64,000 nt of DNA from the NCBI GenBank assembly GCA_021399445.1, contig JAJTUQ010000005.1, forward strand, positions 62,001 through 126,000, in the 5' to 3' direction. Positions 46,228 through 57,936 of this stretch are shown piece after piece. Positions within the stretch are counted from its first letter, which is position 1. Each line of letters begins with the position of its first letter. Origin of the DNA: Xylogone sp. PMI_703 (taxonomy: Eukaryota > Ascomycota > Leotiomycetes). The notes under the pieces were generated by a model. The model did not search any database and was not told where the DNA came from. It saw only the letters and a program-made list of their open reading frames with translations. The position numbers and the translations under genes are program-made.

Positions 46228-47581
46228 ATGTACTTCACTCTAGCGATATCGTTACTTCTGCAGTTTTGTCTCCCGACTGCTACGGCGTACAGATACTTTC
46301 CTCCAAATGGCAATTGCGTCGACTATGATATCCTTGTCTCAATTTCAACGGAGGTGGCCACATGGAACGCCACAAAATGGAACGATGACTTTGGCGTAGT
46401 GGACTTCGTGTCGTTCGCTGCTACTAGAACCTCAGCAGGGCTTCCACCTCCAATTACAGGCCCTTCTTTATTCGAGGGACAGTTTACAATTGCAGCAACT
46501 TTCTGTTCCCCCAATGTGAAGGCTTCCCCTCACCATAAGACAGTTCTGTTAGCGACTCATGGACTTGGGTTTGACCGAGGGTAAGTCACATGGTTGCAGG
46601 AATAGGCCTTAGTCTCATAATAATCGCAGTTATTGGAATTCCCAATATCAACCCGAGGATTATAACTTTGCGCAGTATATTCTTAATAAGGGCTACTCCA
46701 TTTTTTTCTATGACCGTCTTGGAGTGGGAGCGTCCAGCAGGTATATGTATACCTTGTCTCAGTGCCATGCCATAACTAAATATCTACTAGTTTGTCCGGC
46801 TTTGTAAATCAAGCCTCAATTCAGGTTGAAATCCTTCGCCAATTAGCTGATTTTATTAGGCACGGAAAATACACGGATCACTTGGGAGTACCAGATCATG
46901 TGGTCCTGCTTGGACATTCCTTTGGTTCATTTATATCTACTGCCCTACTCGCAGGTGCTCCAACATCAGCAGATGCAGCTATATTAACAGGGTTGGGGTT
47001 CTCTCTAGACAGCGCTGTTCAGATTGAATCTCTAAATCTGCGAATGGCATCCGCTCAAGATCAGAAGTGGGCCCACTTAGACGCTGGATACTTGACATGG
47101 AACGACATATTCGGAAATATTAACAAGTGGGTGTTAAAACCAAATACAATTGCTTCACATCTGTGTATACTAATCATAACCTATGCAGCTTTCTCAAGGC
47201 TCCTACTTATACCTTCGGAGCTGCCGTTTACAGCGAAGCGTCCAAAGCTCCCATAGGTGTATTGGAGGTACTCTCAATCCAAAGCCTCAATTTCAATGCT
47301 ACAAGATTTAGAGGTCCCACTCTGGTACATCCTTTCTCCATTCCATCTAGCTAAGCACTGTATTAATGTTTTTATAGGTCATGAATGGAGAGTTTGACTT
47401 TCTTGTTTGCGGAGGTTTCTGTCCAGGAGTTATGGAGGAACCCGCCACCACCTTTTTTTCCGGTTCGAAGGGATTTAGAACTTATATTCAACCGCAGGCA
47501 GGCCACGCTTTGAATTTTCATCAAAATGCAACTGCAGGATATGAAGTAATTGCAAACTATCTACACGAACACGGGCTTTAG
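46228..47581 (+). CDS. Secreted alpha/beta hydrolase
   Basis: Exons 46228-46580, 46630-46740, 46791-47126, 47189-47324 and 47378-47581 splice in frame to 379 residues. A signal peptide starts the protein (MYFTLAISLLLQFCLPTATA). The alpha/beta hydrolase features appear in order: HGLGFDRGYWNSQYQPEDYN (oxyanion region), FFYDRLGVGASS, nucleophile elbow GHSFGS, acid region NGEFDFLVCGG and the His region AGHALNFHQNATAGY. The catalytic Ser, Asp and His are therefore all present. The family is a conserved fungal secreted esterase-like group of unknown substrate. No lesion seen; five short exons all keep phase, which supports the model. Confidence 0.87.
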
Positions 47582-49002
47582 GGAGAACATAGAATATGGT
47601 TACCCGCAGGGGTTCGACAACCACAAACAAACGCAAACATTTGGTGAAAAGTTGCTTGCACGGTTTTCCAGTCGTACACAAAATTTTCTAATAAACCAGC
47701 TATATTTCGTTTTTATTATTCTGTATTCTATATTTTAACTCAATTGTAATTCTAAGATCATCCATGTGAAGAGAGAAAAAAACTACTCCTTAACCATATA
47801 TGTGAGTCATAATAGTCATATTATTCATACTATACTCTTCAGTAACTATGAAAGAATCTTACCACCAATATATCGCTCTACTTTCCCGTCCCAAATGTAA
47901 ATTGCGTAAACCCATTCTAGTTGGTTCAATTCATTATTCCTCCCGATTATGTCAGGATGTTACCATATTCCTGGGTTACGTGTAGGGATCATCACGCGAT
48001 TATCTCAACTTTGCTTCAGCTCAATACAGCCGCATTGTGCGCACATGTCGAGCCGATGTTCCGCGCGGAAGTGGCTATTAGCAGTCTTGCAGCCATCGCC
48101 AAAGACATAGCTACACAGTCAGGTCAGTAGTGTAGATCCGGTGGAAAGTATAATCAACGTACATGGCATACTTGGATAGGCAGTGATCTACCAAAACTTG
48201 ACGAAAGCGCTGATAACGGCTGGTTTATTATAGTCATCGCCGGCTTCTGAGATACGAACGAAGGAAACGTTATCTTGGTATGAACTTATCACACCTTATC
48301 ACTCTTTGGTGGTGATCCAGTGGCTACTTTTTTTGTGTTATGGGTGCCATGGCGAGCGCGGTTACACATAGTGGTTCAGCTTACTAGCTATACTAGAGTA
48401 GCTGGTTCATATATCCATATATACGATAATATCAAAAATAATACCTTAATTGGAGGTTCATTAGCTCCTGTTTTTGGTTCCACACACAAGAGTGCCATCT
48501 CTCAAATGGCCAACCTCCCTGCTCCAATTAGAGTTAGGGGTGGGTGTGTTGGAGTTTTTAAACATGAGAGAGTTCTACTAGAGAATTCATTAGTCTAGAT
48601 AGCTAGACGAAGGAGGGCTCGATACAGGTATAATACTAGATAATATGCAATAATTATAATATTTAACCTAACCAGTAGCTTTTCCGACTATCCGTTCATT
48701 GGTTAATTCAGTGCCGAGACAATATTACTGCGGTCTATTGAGGTATATATACAGTATGGGATTAAAAGAAGCACTTGCGCTGTGACACTTTCGCGATCAT
48801 TTCCGTTCATAAAGCTCTGATCTCAGATACGCGGTGGAAAAGATATCTCAAAAGTTATACTGAAATGAGCGTTCTATTTCAAATGATAACGAGTGTGCCA
48901 AGGTGAGTATGACCTCCTTTCATAAATAGCTAGTGATTAGTCACAATCCTAATTCACTCCCATATACTCCTCATTCACAGCTAATCATCATCCGTGATAG
49001 AG
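47582..49002. other. Intergenic region
   Basis: This lies between the stops of two convergent hydrolase genes. Short open frames at 47921-48130 and 48320-48598 have no recognisable motifs. Confidence 0.45.
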
Positions 49003-50280
49003 CTAGCCCCTCCAGCCCTTATAATCTCCTTGTTGAACCACAACATCTTGAAACCAGTCCATTACGATCTGATTTAGTCTTACCGCAGCTCCAACGTGAC
49101 AATGGGCCTCTCCAGCTTCCTTACTTGTGAGTTTAATCAATGTCGACTTCTCAATTATGCCTGCCAAAGTCTGTGCTTGGCTGACGTTGTTAGCGTCAGC
49201 AAAGAAGTCATCTGACTCAGCGTCCATCACAAGAGTAGGACATCTGATTTGTTTTGCGACATCTAGAACCTGGAATTCTTTGACTTTGAGAAGGTATTGT
49301 GCTGGTGAGGTGGCCTTGAATGCCCACATACCGTGACCAAAGCCCCACCGGACAGCGGAAGGAGCTTCAGGAGAAGATGCAATGTTTCCTAGAGCTGCGT
49401 CCACTGCTTCATGCTGCCCATTTGCTAGTAGCTCCGTGATATGGGACGGCAGGTTTCGAGCAAGTGCGGGAAAGAAGTCCGTGACGCCGTCGACCAATAT
49501 CAAACCTGCTAGGCGTTCTTCAAATGCACCTGCTCGGGTGGCCAGCTCCCCTCCAAGTGAGTAACCAAACAACGCAATCTTCGAGCCATCAACTTCAGGA
49601 TAGTTGTCATAGTGGTCCAATACAGGTGTTACAACCTTCTCCCATTGCGAAATGAAGCCCAGACCCTGTTCTCGCACAACCGTAGGTTGACCGGGCCCGT
49701 CATAAGAAATGACATTGTATCCTCGCTCTAATGCTGCAAAGCCCACGACATGTAACAACTCTTCCTGGGAGCCATCAAAACCACTGCCGATTAGAAGCGT
49801 AGGCCTCTTGGTATGGCTTTGGTTTCCCGCGGCGCGATAGAAAATGGTAGGTACCGTAAAATCCGCCGCCGCGACCATGATTCTTTCTCCAGGAAAAGGG
49901 AGCAAAGCCATCGCCTGATCAAAACACGCCGTTTGCTTTTCCCACAGTGTGATGATTCGTGGATCATTGGGGTTCGAATGCAGATAAAAGTCTGCGGCAC
50001 GGTAGTAATTTGATGCTCGGAACATCGCATCACGGTATGATACAGGGTGAAGGTCTCGGTCTTCCTCTGTAACACTCGACTCAACAAGTTGCGCGAGCTC
50101 TAACCAGGCCAAATGCCAGGAGTCGAAATCCCCCGGCTTGATTCTGGAGGCTACAGAAAGAACCTCAGCAACGTCGGCACCTCCATAGCGAGCATGTGCC
50201 AATATACGGAGGATTTCAAAATGGAAAGTAACGTCGGTGCTCAAAGGTAACATTTTGATTCCAGTCTTGTCGGATAGCAA
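49003..50280 (-). CDS. Ayg1-like alpha/beta hydrolase
   Basis: Intronless, 425 residues, no signal peptide. It has the layout of the Ayg1/2,6-dihydropseudooxynicotine hydrolase group: a helical N-terminal domain (residues 1-150) followed by an alpha/beta hydrolase core. The nucleophile elbow is FGYSLGG with Ser241; the acid is in VMDAESDD near residues 353-357; the base is in GEAHCH near 393-395. In fungi such enzymes shorten polyketides (Ayg1 in melanin synthesis) or cleave C-C bonds in secondary metabolites. Here the genes for a P450, an SDR and a methyltransferase follow, so a tailoring role is plausible. No polyketide synthase is in the window. The substrate is unknown. Confidence 0.85.
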   Translation of the reverse strand: MLSDKTGIKMLPLSTDVTFHFEILRILAHARYGGADVAEVLSVASRIKPGDFDSWHLAWLELAQLVESSVTEEDRDLHPVSYRDAMFRASNYYRAADFYLHSNPNDPRIITLWEKQTACFDQAMALLPFPGERIMVAAADFTVPTIFYRAAGNQSHTKRPTLLIGSGFDGSQEELLHVVGFAALERGYNVISYDGPGQPTVVREQGLGFISQWEKVVTPVLDHYDNYPEVDGSKIALFGYSLGGELATRAGAFEERLAGLILVDGVTDFFPALARNLPSHITELLANGQHEAVDAALGNIASSPEAPSAVRWGFGHGMWAFKATSPAQYLLKVKEFQVLDVAKQIRCPTLVMDAESDDFFADANNVSQAQTLAGIIEKSTLIKLTSKEAGEAHCHVGAAVRLNQIVMDWFQDVVVQQGDYKGWRG

Positions 50281-51082
50281 TTTGATCTAAATATACTCTT
50301 TAGTTCGTTGGACTGGAATGTCTTGTGATGCAAAGATTTTGAAACAATGCTTCGGCCAGGTGTTATATATATTCTTGAGAAGATAATTTTCGATATGTTT
50401 TCCTCTTTACCATAGCTTCAAAACGAAAGGCATGCAAATGCATAAACTCTATGAAAGCAAAGAGCTGATTGGCTCGCATTACTTCCGAAGCCTGAATTGA
50501 CCAATTGAACTCCATGGTCCAGATAGACCTTCAGTGAACGTAGGACGGCCTGTCAATTGCGCCGTATTGGAGATGAACCGGAGCGAGATCACTAATCATA
50601 CAGAGTGTATGTCAATAGAGAAGAGAGGGAACGAGTCAGTCCTTCTTAGAAAGTGCATAGGATGGTCATTATACAACGGGTTGTGGTTGAAGCTAGAAGC
50701 ATCGAAATGTCGCTCTCGGCCTTTTGCTCGCGCTCGGTCTCGTTCCCGATTCAGACCGAGAACCGAGTATTGCCACCGTCGCTCCCCTAATTGGACAGAC
50801 AGGTACTCCTAGTAATCACTACACAGTGTCGACAACGCTATCACGAGTGAGCATGCTGCCTTTGACACGGCCATCAATTCCAAGCATGGCTTTACGACAT
50901 GGCACCGGCTGGATATATAGACCCGGCGGGGGAATACTTCTCCCTGTCGAGGAATGCAGTTGGACTTACTAGGAAACAGCAGCTCAATAGATTTTAGCTA
51001 CATTGTTTTAGATAATTACGCTGTAATCTATATATATCACTGAAGTCATAGCAAGTTACATTTTTCTTCCCTATATCACTTC
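50281..51082. other. Intergenic region
   Basis: This holds the promoter of the Ayg1-like gene and the 3' flank of the P450. No gene is supported. Confidence 0.5.
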
Positions 51083-52962
51083 CTATCTTCTTCTACTTCT
51101 TCTTTTCACATAGCACGGCCATGAATGCGGCGAAACTGTGAAATAATTCTCATACTTCCACTCCTTCTTCTCATCCACTAGTCGAATATGGAACTCCCTT
51201 ATCATCATCGCTGCTGCCTTGCTTACTTCCAGATGGCCGAGATGCCGCCCAGGACATCCATTATACCCGGCCCCAAAGGGAATCATGACTCTATCCATCT
51301 CCTTGGCGCGCCACAGGTCACCGAGCCAGCGTCGGGGATTAAACTCCCGGGCATCTTCTCCAAAGAGAGATTTGATTCGGTGTATGACCCATGGATTGAC
51401 GCTCAGAATTGTACCAGGTGGGAAATAGCGTCCCGCCACGGTGACACCTTCGGGACTTGGGGACACACGCGTCAGACCAAATCCAACTGGAGTGTGAAAC
51501 CGGTACGTCTCCTTTATGCAAGCTTGAAGGATAGGCAATCTCTGCGTCTCTTCATAGGTAGGGATATCGGATAGATCTGCCTCATCAATTTCTGTTCGCA
51601 GAGCGTGGAGAATATTGCGGTCCTTCATCACGTAGTATAGGAAAGCTTGCAGAACCGAACTTACGGTATCACTGCCAGCACCTAAGTTACCGACAGCGTT
51701 TGTCAAAATCTCAATCTCCTCCATGCGTTTGGGATGTGCCTTCAATTGTATCTTCCATTGCTCCAGCATATCCACTCGCACCTCGCTATTCGCGGAACGC
51801 ACCTTGATCGCTGCGACACAAGTATCAAAAACATGCATAGCAGGCGTGAGATTAAAAAACCCAATCATCGGGTTGGCCAGCAGGAAATCGTGTGCCCAGG
51901 GGAAGTGACCCAAGATGGCAATATATTGACGTAGAAAGACATTGTTTTTAACGGTGTTGCCAATATCCTTCCCCGATTCAAGAAAGCCAAAAGTCTTGGA
52001 GAAAGTTGCCTCGCCAAGGATATCAAAGGAGAGGAAGTTGAGCCATTGAGAAAAGTCGACCGGCTCCTTGCGGTCGCCCAGATCCGTGAGCTGTCGGCGC
52101 AGAATCTGGAGGGCGGAGTCGATATGCGGTTCAATCTTGATAATGTTCGAGAAGCTGAAACCCGGAGCTAGGTTGCGCGACTTGCGTGTATGTTCCTCGT
52201 AGGAGCGCTCAGCCATCAGATTGACGTAACGCTTGTCTGGCATGGAGAAGATGGCATAGGTGGGGCCCTGGGATGGGTCTCACGTGAGTAGATATAGTAT
52301 AGGGCTGGGTAGGAGGATGAGAATGAGGGTATGAGAATAGAACGAGCCTACCTTGTCCATGTGCGACATGAGGACTTGACGAATGGCCGCTGGATCGCAG
52401 ATACTCACTTCATTGGAGCCGATACGTACGAATTTGCCTGGTTGTAACCTGAGTAAGCCCGGAATCATAACATCATTATGAGAATTATTGAGAGAGGCGG
52501 CGATTAGATACGATGCAAGGAAGATAGACTTATGCTCATATAGGAAGGAGAATAAAAGATTGCTCGCATACCGTGCTCATCGTGCAGCCTGATGACGGCT
52601 TCCTCTATGTGGCCATGGATAATGTGGTAGAGCTGCCAGAGGGACTCGGAGAAGGAGGCGACCAGGGGCCCTGGGATGTCCGAGAGCGGGGAGCCGAAGC
52701 GGCGCCAGGCGACCAGGAAGCAGACATAGATGAAGAAGCCGATGAGGAGGTTGTAGAGGAGCTGGAAGAGGACGGCAAGCAGGAAAGAAAAGAAAGTCAG
52801 GGAGGCCGCGGAGGATTTGGAGAAGAACTGGGCCGTGAGACTTGCGAACCATGCCGCGAGGCTGGCTCCCAGCTGGGAGAAGGTAGCGCTCAGGCGGACA
52901 CACTCAGCCTGGAACTCGGCGTGGAGGAAGGAGAAGGTGGTGTTGAGGTCCTCGCGATCCAT
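51083..52962 (-). CDS. Cytochrome P450 monooxygenase
   Basis: Exons 52962-52572, 52437-52352 and 52267-51083 join to 553 residues. P450s hydroxylate or oxidise a substrate using heme and NADPH-P450 reductase at the ER membrane. Hydrophobic segments at about residues 30-85 precede the PLSDIPGPLVASFSESLW start of the catalytic domain. Seen motifs: I-helix GAGSDT (about 355-360), ExxR in IKETYR (about 413-416), FNPRRWL, and heme loop FGAGYNGCPGRH with Cys497. The N-terminal extension before the proline-rich hinge is longer than usual. It resembles the pisatin-demethylase-like group, but I cannot assign a CYP family. A Glu-rich open frame on the opposite strand of exon 1 is only a shadow. No lesion seen. 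Confidence 0.92.
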
Positions 52963-53941
52963 GGGGAGCGATCATGAGATGGGAGTTGCGCAGGCAAACA
53001 TTCACATAACCGCGCGATGCTGGAGATGAACAATTCCAAAGCGGCGCAAAAAACCAATTATGCTACCGTTCCATCCAGCGATCCCAAGTGATGGGACGAG
53101 AGGTGGTGCGAGCGCGCGGCGATGGACGAGGCGGTGGAGAAGGAGAGTTGGATTGAGAGATCGCGGCCGGACCTGCAGCAACCGACGTTCTGGGTGCTGG
53201 GGCGCGCGGTGCACGTAATACGGCAATGTAGCTAGCTGTACGCAAGCAGAACGCGATCCGGCAAGTCATCACGCCACGCTACCAGTGCGACTGTCATACC
53301 GCGGATATTGAGAAGGGCATGAAGTATCAATATGGCATCAGAAATATGCCTATGCCAATAAGAAAGCATAATGCAATAATGTCGTTAATTATCCAACTCT
53401 CGGTGAAGCAGCAGTTTGTCGCAACGCGCAAGGAAGCTCCAAGGCCTGATCCGGCCTAGCTTCCGCCGCTGCCGCCATCACGGAACCCCGCGATACGACT
53501 TGGGGTCCGCTCCCTAACACTTGTCCTCCGCCGCCCTACGAGCCACTTCTACACGTCTGTGTATGATTATATAATGAATAAGCCTTGTAAGTTAACAAAT
53601 AAGACGCCGGAGTTCTTTTGATGAAAGGAGCAGAGGGATAAAGCAATCATCTAAATTAATTTCAATACTTATTATTGCTAGACCATTTTTATTTAAGTAC
53701 AAAACAAATTCCCATTCTCTATTAAGGCTTGGTCTTAGCTATCTCTACACACGGCCCACTTACGAGTTTGAATCTGGGATTATATATTGACCAGGTCAAA
53801 AGATGCTCCAGAAAACCTTCCGGTCCCAGATTCTTCCTGCCGCCTCTCATATCTATCATCTTCATAATACCTTTACCATGCAGAGAAAATCCTGCCGTGT
53901 TTCCGTTCATAAACTACACACGTAGTTTTTTGTTAGTTTTA
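52963..53941. other. Promoter and intergenic region
   Basis: Nearest the P450 start this is promoter DNA, GC-richer than neighbouring gaps. No supported gene is present. Confidence 0.5.
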
Positions 53942-54861
53942 TCATCTAGGATAACCAAAGAACGGGGGCATTGCCGGGAAACCCACTTCTTCAGCAGCTA
54001 GTACCAGTGCTATTGCGATGGTATAATCGTTACATGGTCGGTCTTCAAGAGATAAGGCGGCACGCGCGATGTTGATACATTCACTCTTGTACTTCAGAAG
54101 CTTGACACGGTAGTAAGTAATGTGAGGGAACAGCGCAACCAGACTACGGCAAGCCGTCATGAGGATGCCAGCTAAAAGTCCTTGATGCGTAAGCGACCAT
54201 GGGACCCAGCAGGATCTGACCTGTCGTAAGAATAGCGCTTGACCACCGCCATGATCACATTCGGTGTAGCCATAGTCAACGACGAATGTCATGTCTAGGA
54301 AACCAATTAGCACTTTGACTTGACTGGGAGCCGATGGCAGGCAGTCAGGCAGGAGGCAGAATAGAGCATTGGAGTAGACTTGCAATGGTCAATTAAAAAG
54401 CTTTCTGCAGTAGACACTGCTCTCGCACAACTCTGAAAAGGATCTCCACGGCTACAAATCAGAGGGCTGCGAGGATCGGAAAACCAGACGTTGGAATCGA
54501 TCAATCGGCATAGCGCTCGACGGTCATGCCGATATGCCCGGTGAAAGACGGATTCTGCACCCGTAGGGTCACGATTACCCTCATCCGGTGGATTTCTGTG
54601 ACCGGGTTCAACAGCCTCAGCGGGGCCCCGATATTGACGGATTTCTAAATGGGTTAGACGGCCTCTGCGTGTGCGAATATGGTTGGTTTTGGCTGCATGT
54701 GAGCGTATGGTTCTGGCGCTGTCCGCGCTGGTAGCACCACTCGGGCCTTTTACATTGATGAACTGTATTGTGAGGGACCGGTTATCAGACTGGATCCTCT
54801 GTTTCGTCTTGCCTAGCTGCCCATACTCCATGACTTGTCTCAGCCCAATACTACCGTGCAT
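53942..54861 (-). pseudogene. DUF3468-type fungal regulatory protein, frameshifted
   Basis: The N-terminal part reads LTIQFINVKGPSGATSADSA then RTIRSHAAKTNHIRTRRGRL, the usual opening of zinc-cluster-less DUF3468 proteins. After AESFLIDH near 54390 the frame shifts by one base. The other frame continues LQVYSNALFCLLPDCLPSAP and then WVPWSLTHQGLLAGILMTACRSL and YKSECINIARAALSL, typical of the DUF3468 helical region. It ends at 53942 as PPFFGYPR, shorter than full-length members, so the C-terminus may also be lost. A regulatory role is inferred from the family. An unseen intron at the shift is possible but no GT-AG pair fits. Confidence 0.5.
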
Positions 54862-55323
54862 GCAGTAACTAAGGAGCAGCTAAGAAGGGAAATGTCTTGA
54901 GATATCAATATTTCTTGATATTTCAACTAGGATCTAAACGAGCTCTATGTTAGACAGCGATAGCCGTAAGAGCTGTATTGAAGTGACACTCCATAGTTCG
55001 TCATCGACGCTCAACTCCAATATAAAGATTGTATTCGGAGTTTGCCATGGCCCAGATGTCAGCAACCTTAATAACCAATCAAAGTCGCCGAGGAATTCCT
55101 AAATAGGAAATGCACACCTTCCAAAAACGGTTAGAGGTTTATGCTACCGCAATTGGCCAATCATTATAATCGTAATTAATAGCACTTTGAACAACAGCAT
55201 TTACAATTCACTTACGGAATATTTGAATATGGGACTGTTGGTTGCAATTCAGCATTGACTTATAGCAACGACTGCCCTGACAATATTCTTTGAAGAGCAT
55301 GCTCTTTCAACTACACTAGCACA
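54862..55323. other. Intergenic region
   Basis: This lies between two minus-strand genes, so it holds the promoter of the DUF3468-type gene. I see no other feature. Confidence 0.5.
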
Positions 55324-56441
55324 TCACGACTGTGGATTTTGGAAAAACTCCAGCATTTCACGAATTCCTTCGTCCAGAGATGTCCAACTTTGTCCAGACC
55401 ACTTCTTCATTAAGCTCGGCGCAATGCCATCATCCACCGTATATTCCATCTCCCCCATACCAGGGATCTTGCCCGGAATCTGTCGGCTAGGCTGCAGGAG
55501 TCGCATACTGTTGAGCGCATCGTTCCAATTCATTGACATCGCCCATGCGTGGATACGTCGATTTTTGATCTCAGGATCCAGAGCGGCAGCAACGTGTAGA
55601 ACTGCCAAATCTCTCACATGAGTGTAGTATACTATAAAATATTTTAGCGTCGGACTGATTATCTACTGAGGAGATCATCATGGAATCACTAAATGAGCTA
55701 CTCACTGGCTGGCACTTGCGTTGCAAATCCCGACTCGCCGTCGAATAGCAGCTTGAAGAATTGAACCGATTTGACTCGTGTAAGATGTGTCTCGTGTAGT
55801 GGCTGACCAGCAGCCATATACGGACCCACGGAATTGACGATGAAAGACGGTTTCTCTTCATCAACGAATTTCCAGAGAGCCTTATGAGCCTCCATTTTAC
55901 CAGTGATGTAGATCGGTAAGGCACGATCCGCGTTGTACGGTGGCGGAGCCCAAGCTATCTGTGCAGCCATGTCGTTCCAAGTATCCTTGGTGATTTCCAA
56001 TTTCATGCCTAGGACAGGGAATGCCACATCAAAGGATGACGAGGTGTAAACAAAACGCTTCACCGAAGGCTGGTGCGCAACGGCACGAAGTAGAGAAAGC
56101 ATAGAAGCGACGCTCTGTGGGATAACATTGTTGGGATCTAAATCCAAGCTGTTGTGTGCAGCAACATGGATTACAGCCGAGACACCCTTAAGGGCGTCAT
56201 CGAAAGCGCCGGGGGCATCCATATTAGGAACCTCGACGAGCTCCAAGGCACCACTCTTTGCATATGTGGAAGTGAGTGGGTGTTCAAGTATCCAGCTTGA
56301 TTTGGTGACATCTCTAGCTGTGCCACGAACCCGGTAACCGCGTTGAAGAAATTGTATCACAACATGGGAACCAACGTACCCAGCTGCACCTGTCACAAGT
56401 ATCCAAGAGTTCTTTGGCAATACCGCTTCTAGTTCTGCCAT
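55324..56441 (-). CDS. NAD(P)-dependent extended SDR (dihydroflavonol-reductase-like)
   Basis: Exons 56441-55706 and 55631-55324, with a 74-nt intron, give 347 residues. The Rossmann start WILVTGAAGYVGSHVVIQFL binds NAD(P), and RGTARD follows as expected for NADP specificity. The catalytic YxxxK appears in IYITGKMEAHK. Conserved blocks include AVIHVAAHNSLDLDP, KRFVYTSSSF and YYTHVRDLAVLHVAAAL. The family comprises ketone/aldehyde reductases such as dihydroflavonol reductases and methylglyoxal reductases. Start at 56441 (MAELEAVLPKNSW) fits the family best; an upstream in-frame ATG at 56489 would add 16 residues. It may act with the nearby P450 and hydrolase; this is inferred from position only. 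Confidence 0.9.
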
Positions 56442-57936
56442 TCTGAAGTTGTAAAAAGAAGTAGAAATAAATTTGACACGATATTTCAAAGCTGTAGGAG
56501 TAGATAGGAAAGTAAATGAACTCTGAATGTATTGACCATGAGACTTACTTATTAATATTTATACATGGCTTATTTGAGGACATGTCAGCACTGGTACAGG
56601 TCCGTTGTGCAGTCATGATACTGACCATGACTATGGCCGGAATAGGAATGTTGCAACTTCCAGATCTGGAAACTGTTTAGCTAATCAATGCTGTTCCTAG
56701 AGACACCTCTTCTATGCCATATTGCTATAAGAATGCCTTATAATTCTATTAGATATCGCATCTTACCATTTTTTAGTGATAGGAATATATGCCATGTGGC
56801 AGCTGTGGAATGGAAACCCCTTAGCCAAGTTCATTGCCGCCACGATCATTTCGGCTACATGTGTCTCAAATCAGCATCGCTATAATAAGAGCTATCTATC
56901 TTATGGCTGGTGTTATCCATGTGCTGGTAATTCTCACCGTCTAAGCTACAGGTAGCTTTTCTTTCGGTTTTCTGGGTCAGGTACCTACGGTAGGTAACCT
57001 ACCGTACTGATGGCAGAAGACGCGTGGTTCGTTTATTGAGTTTCTATATCGGTTTACAAATATGCTTAATATTTGAGGCATTCGAAAACTTGATGGAACT
57101 GGAGGAATGAAATGAAGGGTCCCAGATATTTTATTTCAAAAAACATCAACAGCGGCACCGTATGAACGCGAAACGTTAGTATACGAGGTGAGTAAATAAA
57201 TCAATACTCATTATCAATTCTTAACAAGGTATCGCTGTATTCCTGCGCCATCCACGGAAAAGGCACGCAACCAGGTCTACAATACTTTTCCCATTTCACC
57301 CTTTTAAACCCAGATGGAAATTGTCGCTTTATCAAAATCAACCTTGTTCATTTTATTCTGTCCGCCTAGCCAGCCACATAATTTTTCTTCTTTCCGGTTT
57401 GTAGGGACTCCTGGCCGCGCCTGCCGCTGGGAATTTCACGATTGGCGATGCTGGAGGCGGGGCGACCAGCTGCGGAGGACAATTGTGTGATATGCACGCT
57501 CTTTACTGGCCTATTCGCCCATAACTGATTCGTCGCAGTAACCAAACCAAATGAATGAATGAGTGAAAAGAGAGCACGAGAGCACGACAACTGCCGGTAG
57601 GAGTCGATCTGATCGCAGCCAAGATAATAATCCCGGATGATGGGATCTGGTGGGCTTGTCGCCCTGGGCGCGCTATCCGCCCTCGCTGCCACAAGTACAA
57701 GGAGGGAGGGAGCTTAATAAGTCTCCGCTCTTCCCCGCTCAAGCGACGACCCTGAATCCTTCAACGACCTTCATTACCCATATTGAAATTGAATCCTTAC
57801 CACGCGATCTTTTCTCATTCTCCAGTCCTCCTGATGGCTATCGCCTCAATATAGGCGCACTTTTCTGAGCCTTCTCAAATATTACCCATTATAGCGGAAA
57901 TCGCAAAATACAACGGCTGCGAGTGCCGAAGAAGAG
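56442..57936. promoter_or_regulatory. Divergent promoter region with a perfect palindrome
   Basis: About 1.5 kb separates the SDR gene from the plus-strand methyltransferase. It contains the palindrome TACGGTAGGT-A-ACCTACCGTA at 56986-57006. Open frames here have no recognisable motifs. Confidence 0.5.

Noticed and set aside
52573..52977. 134-codon Glu-rich open frame antisense to P450 exon 1
   Set aside because: It mirrors the coding strand of a well-supported P450 exon; its low-complexity Glu/Gly content comes from codon bias on the other strand.
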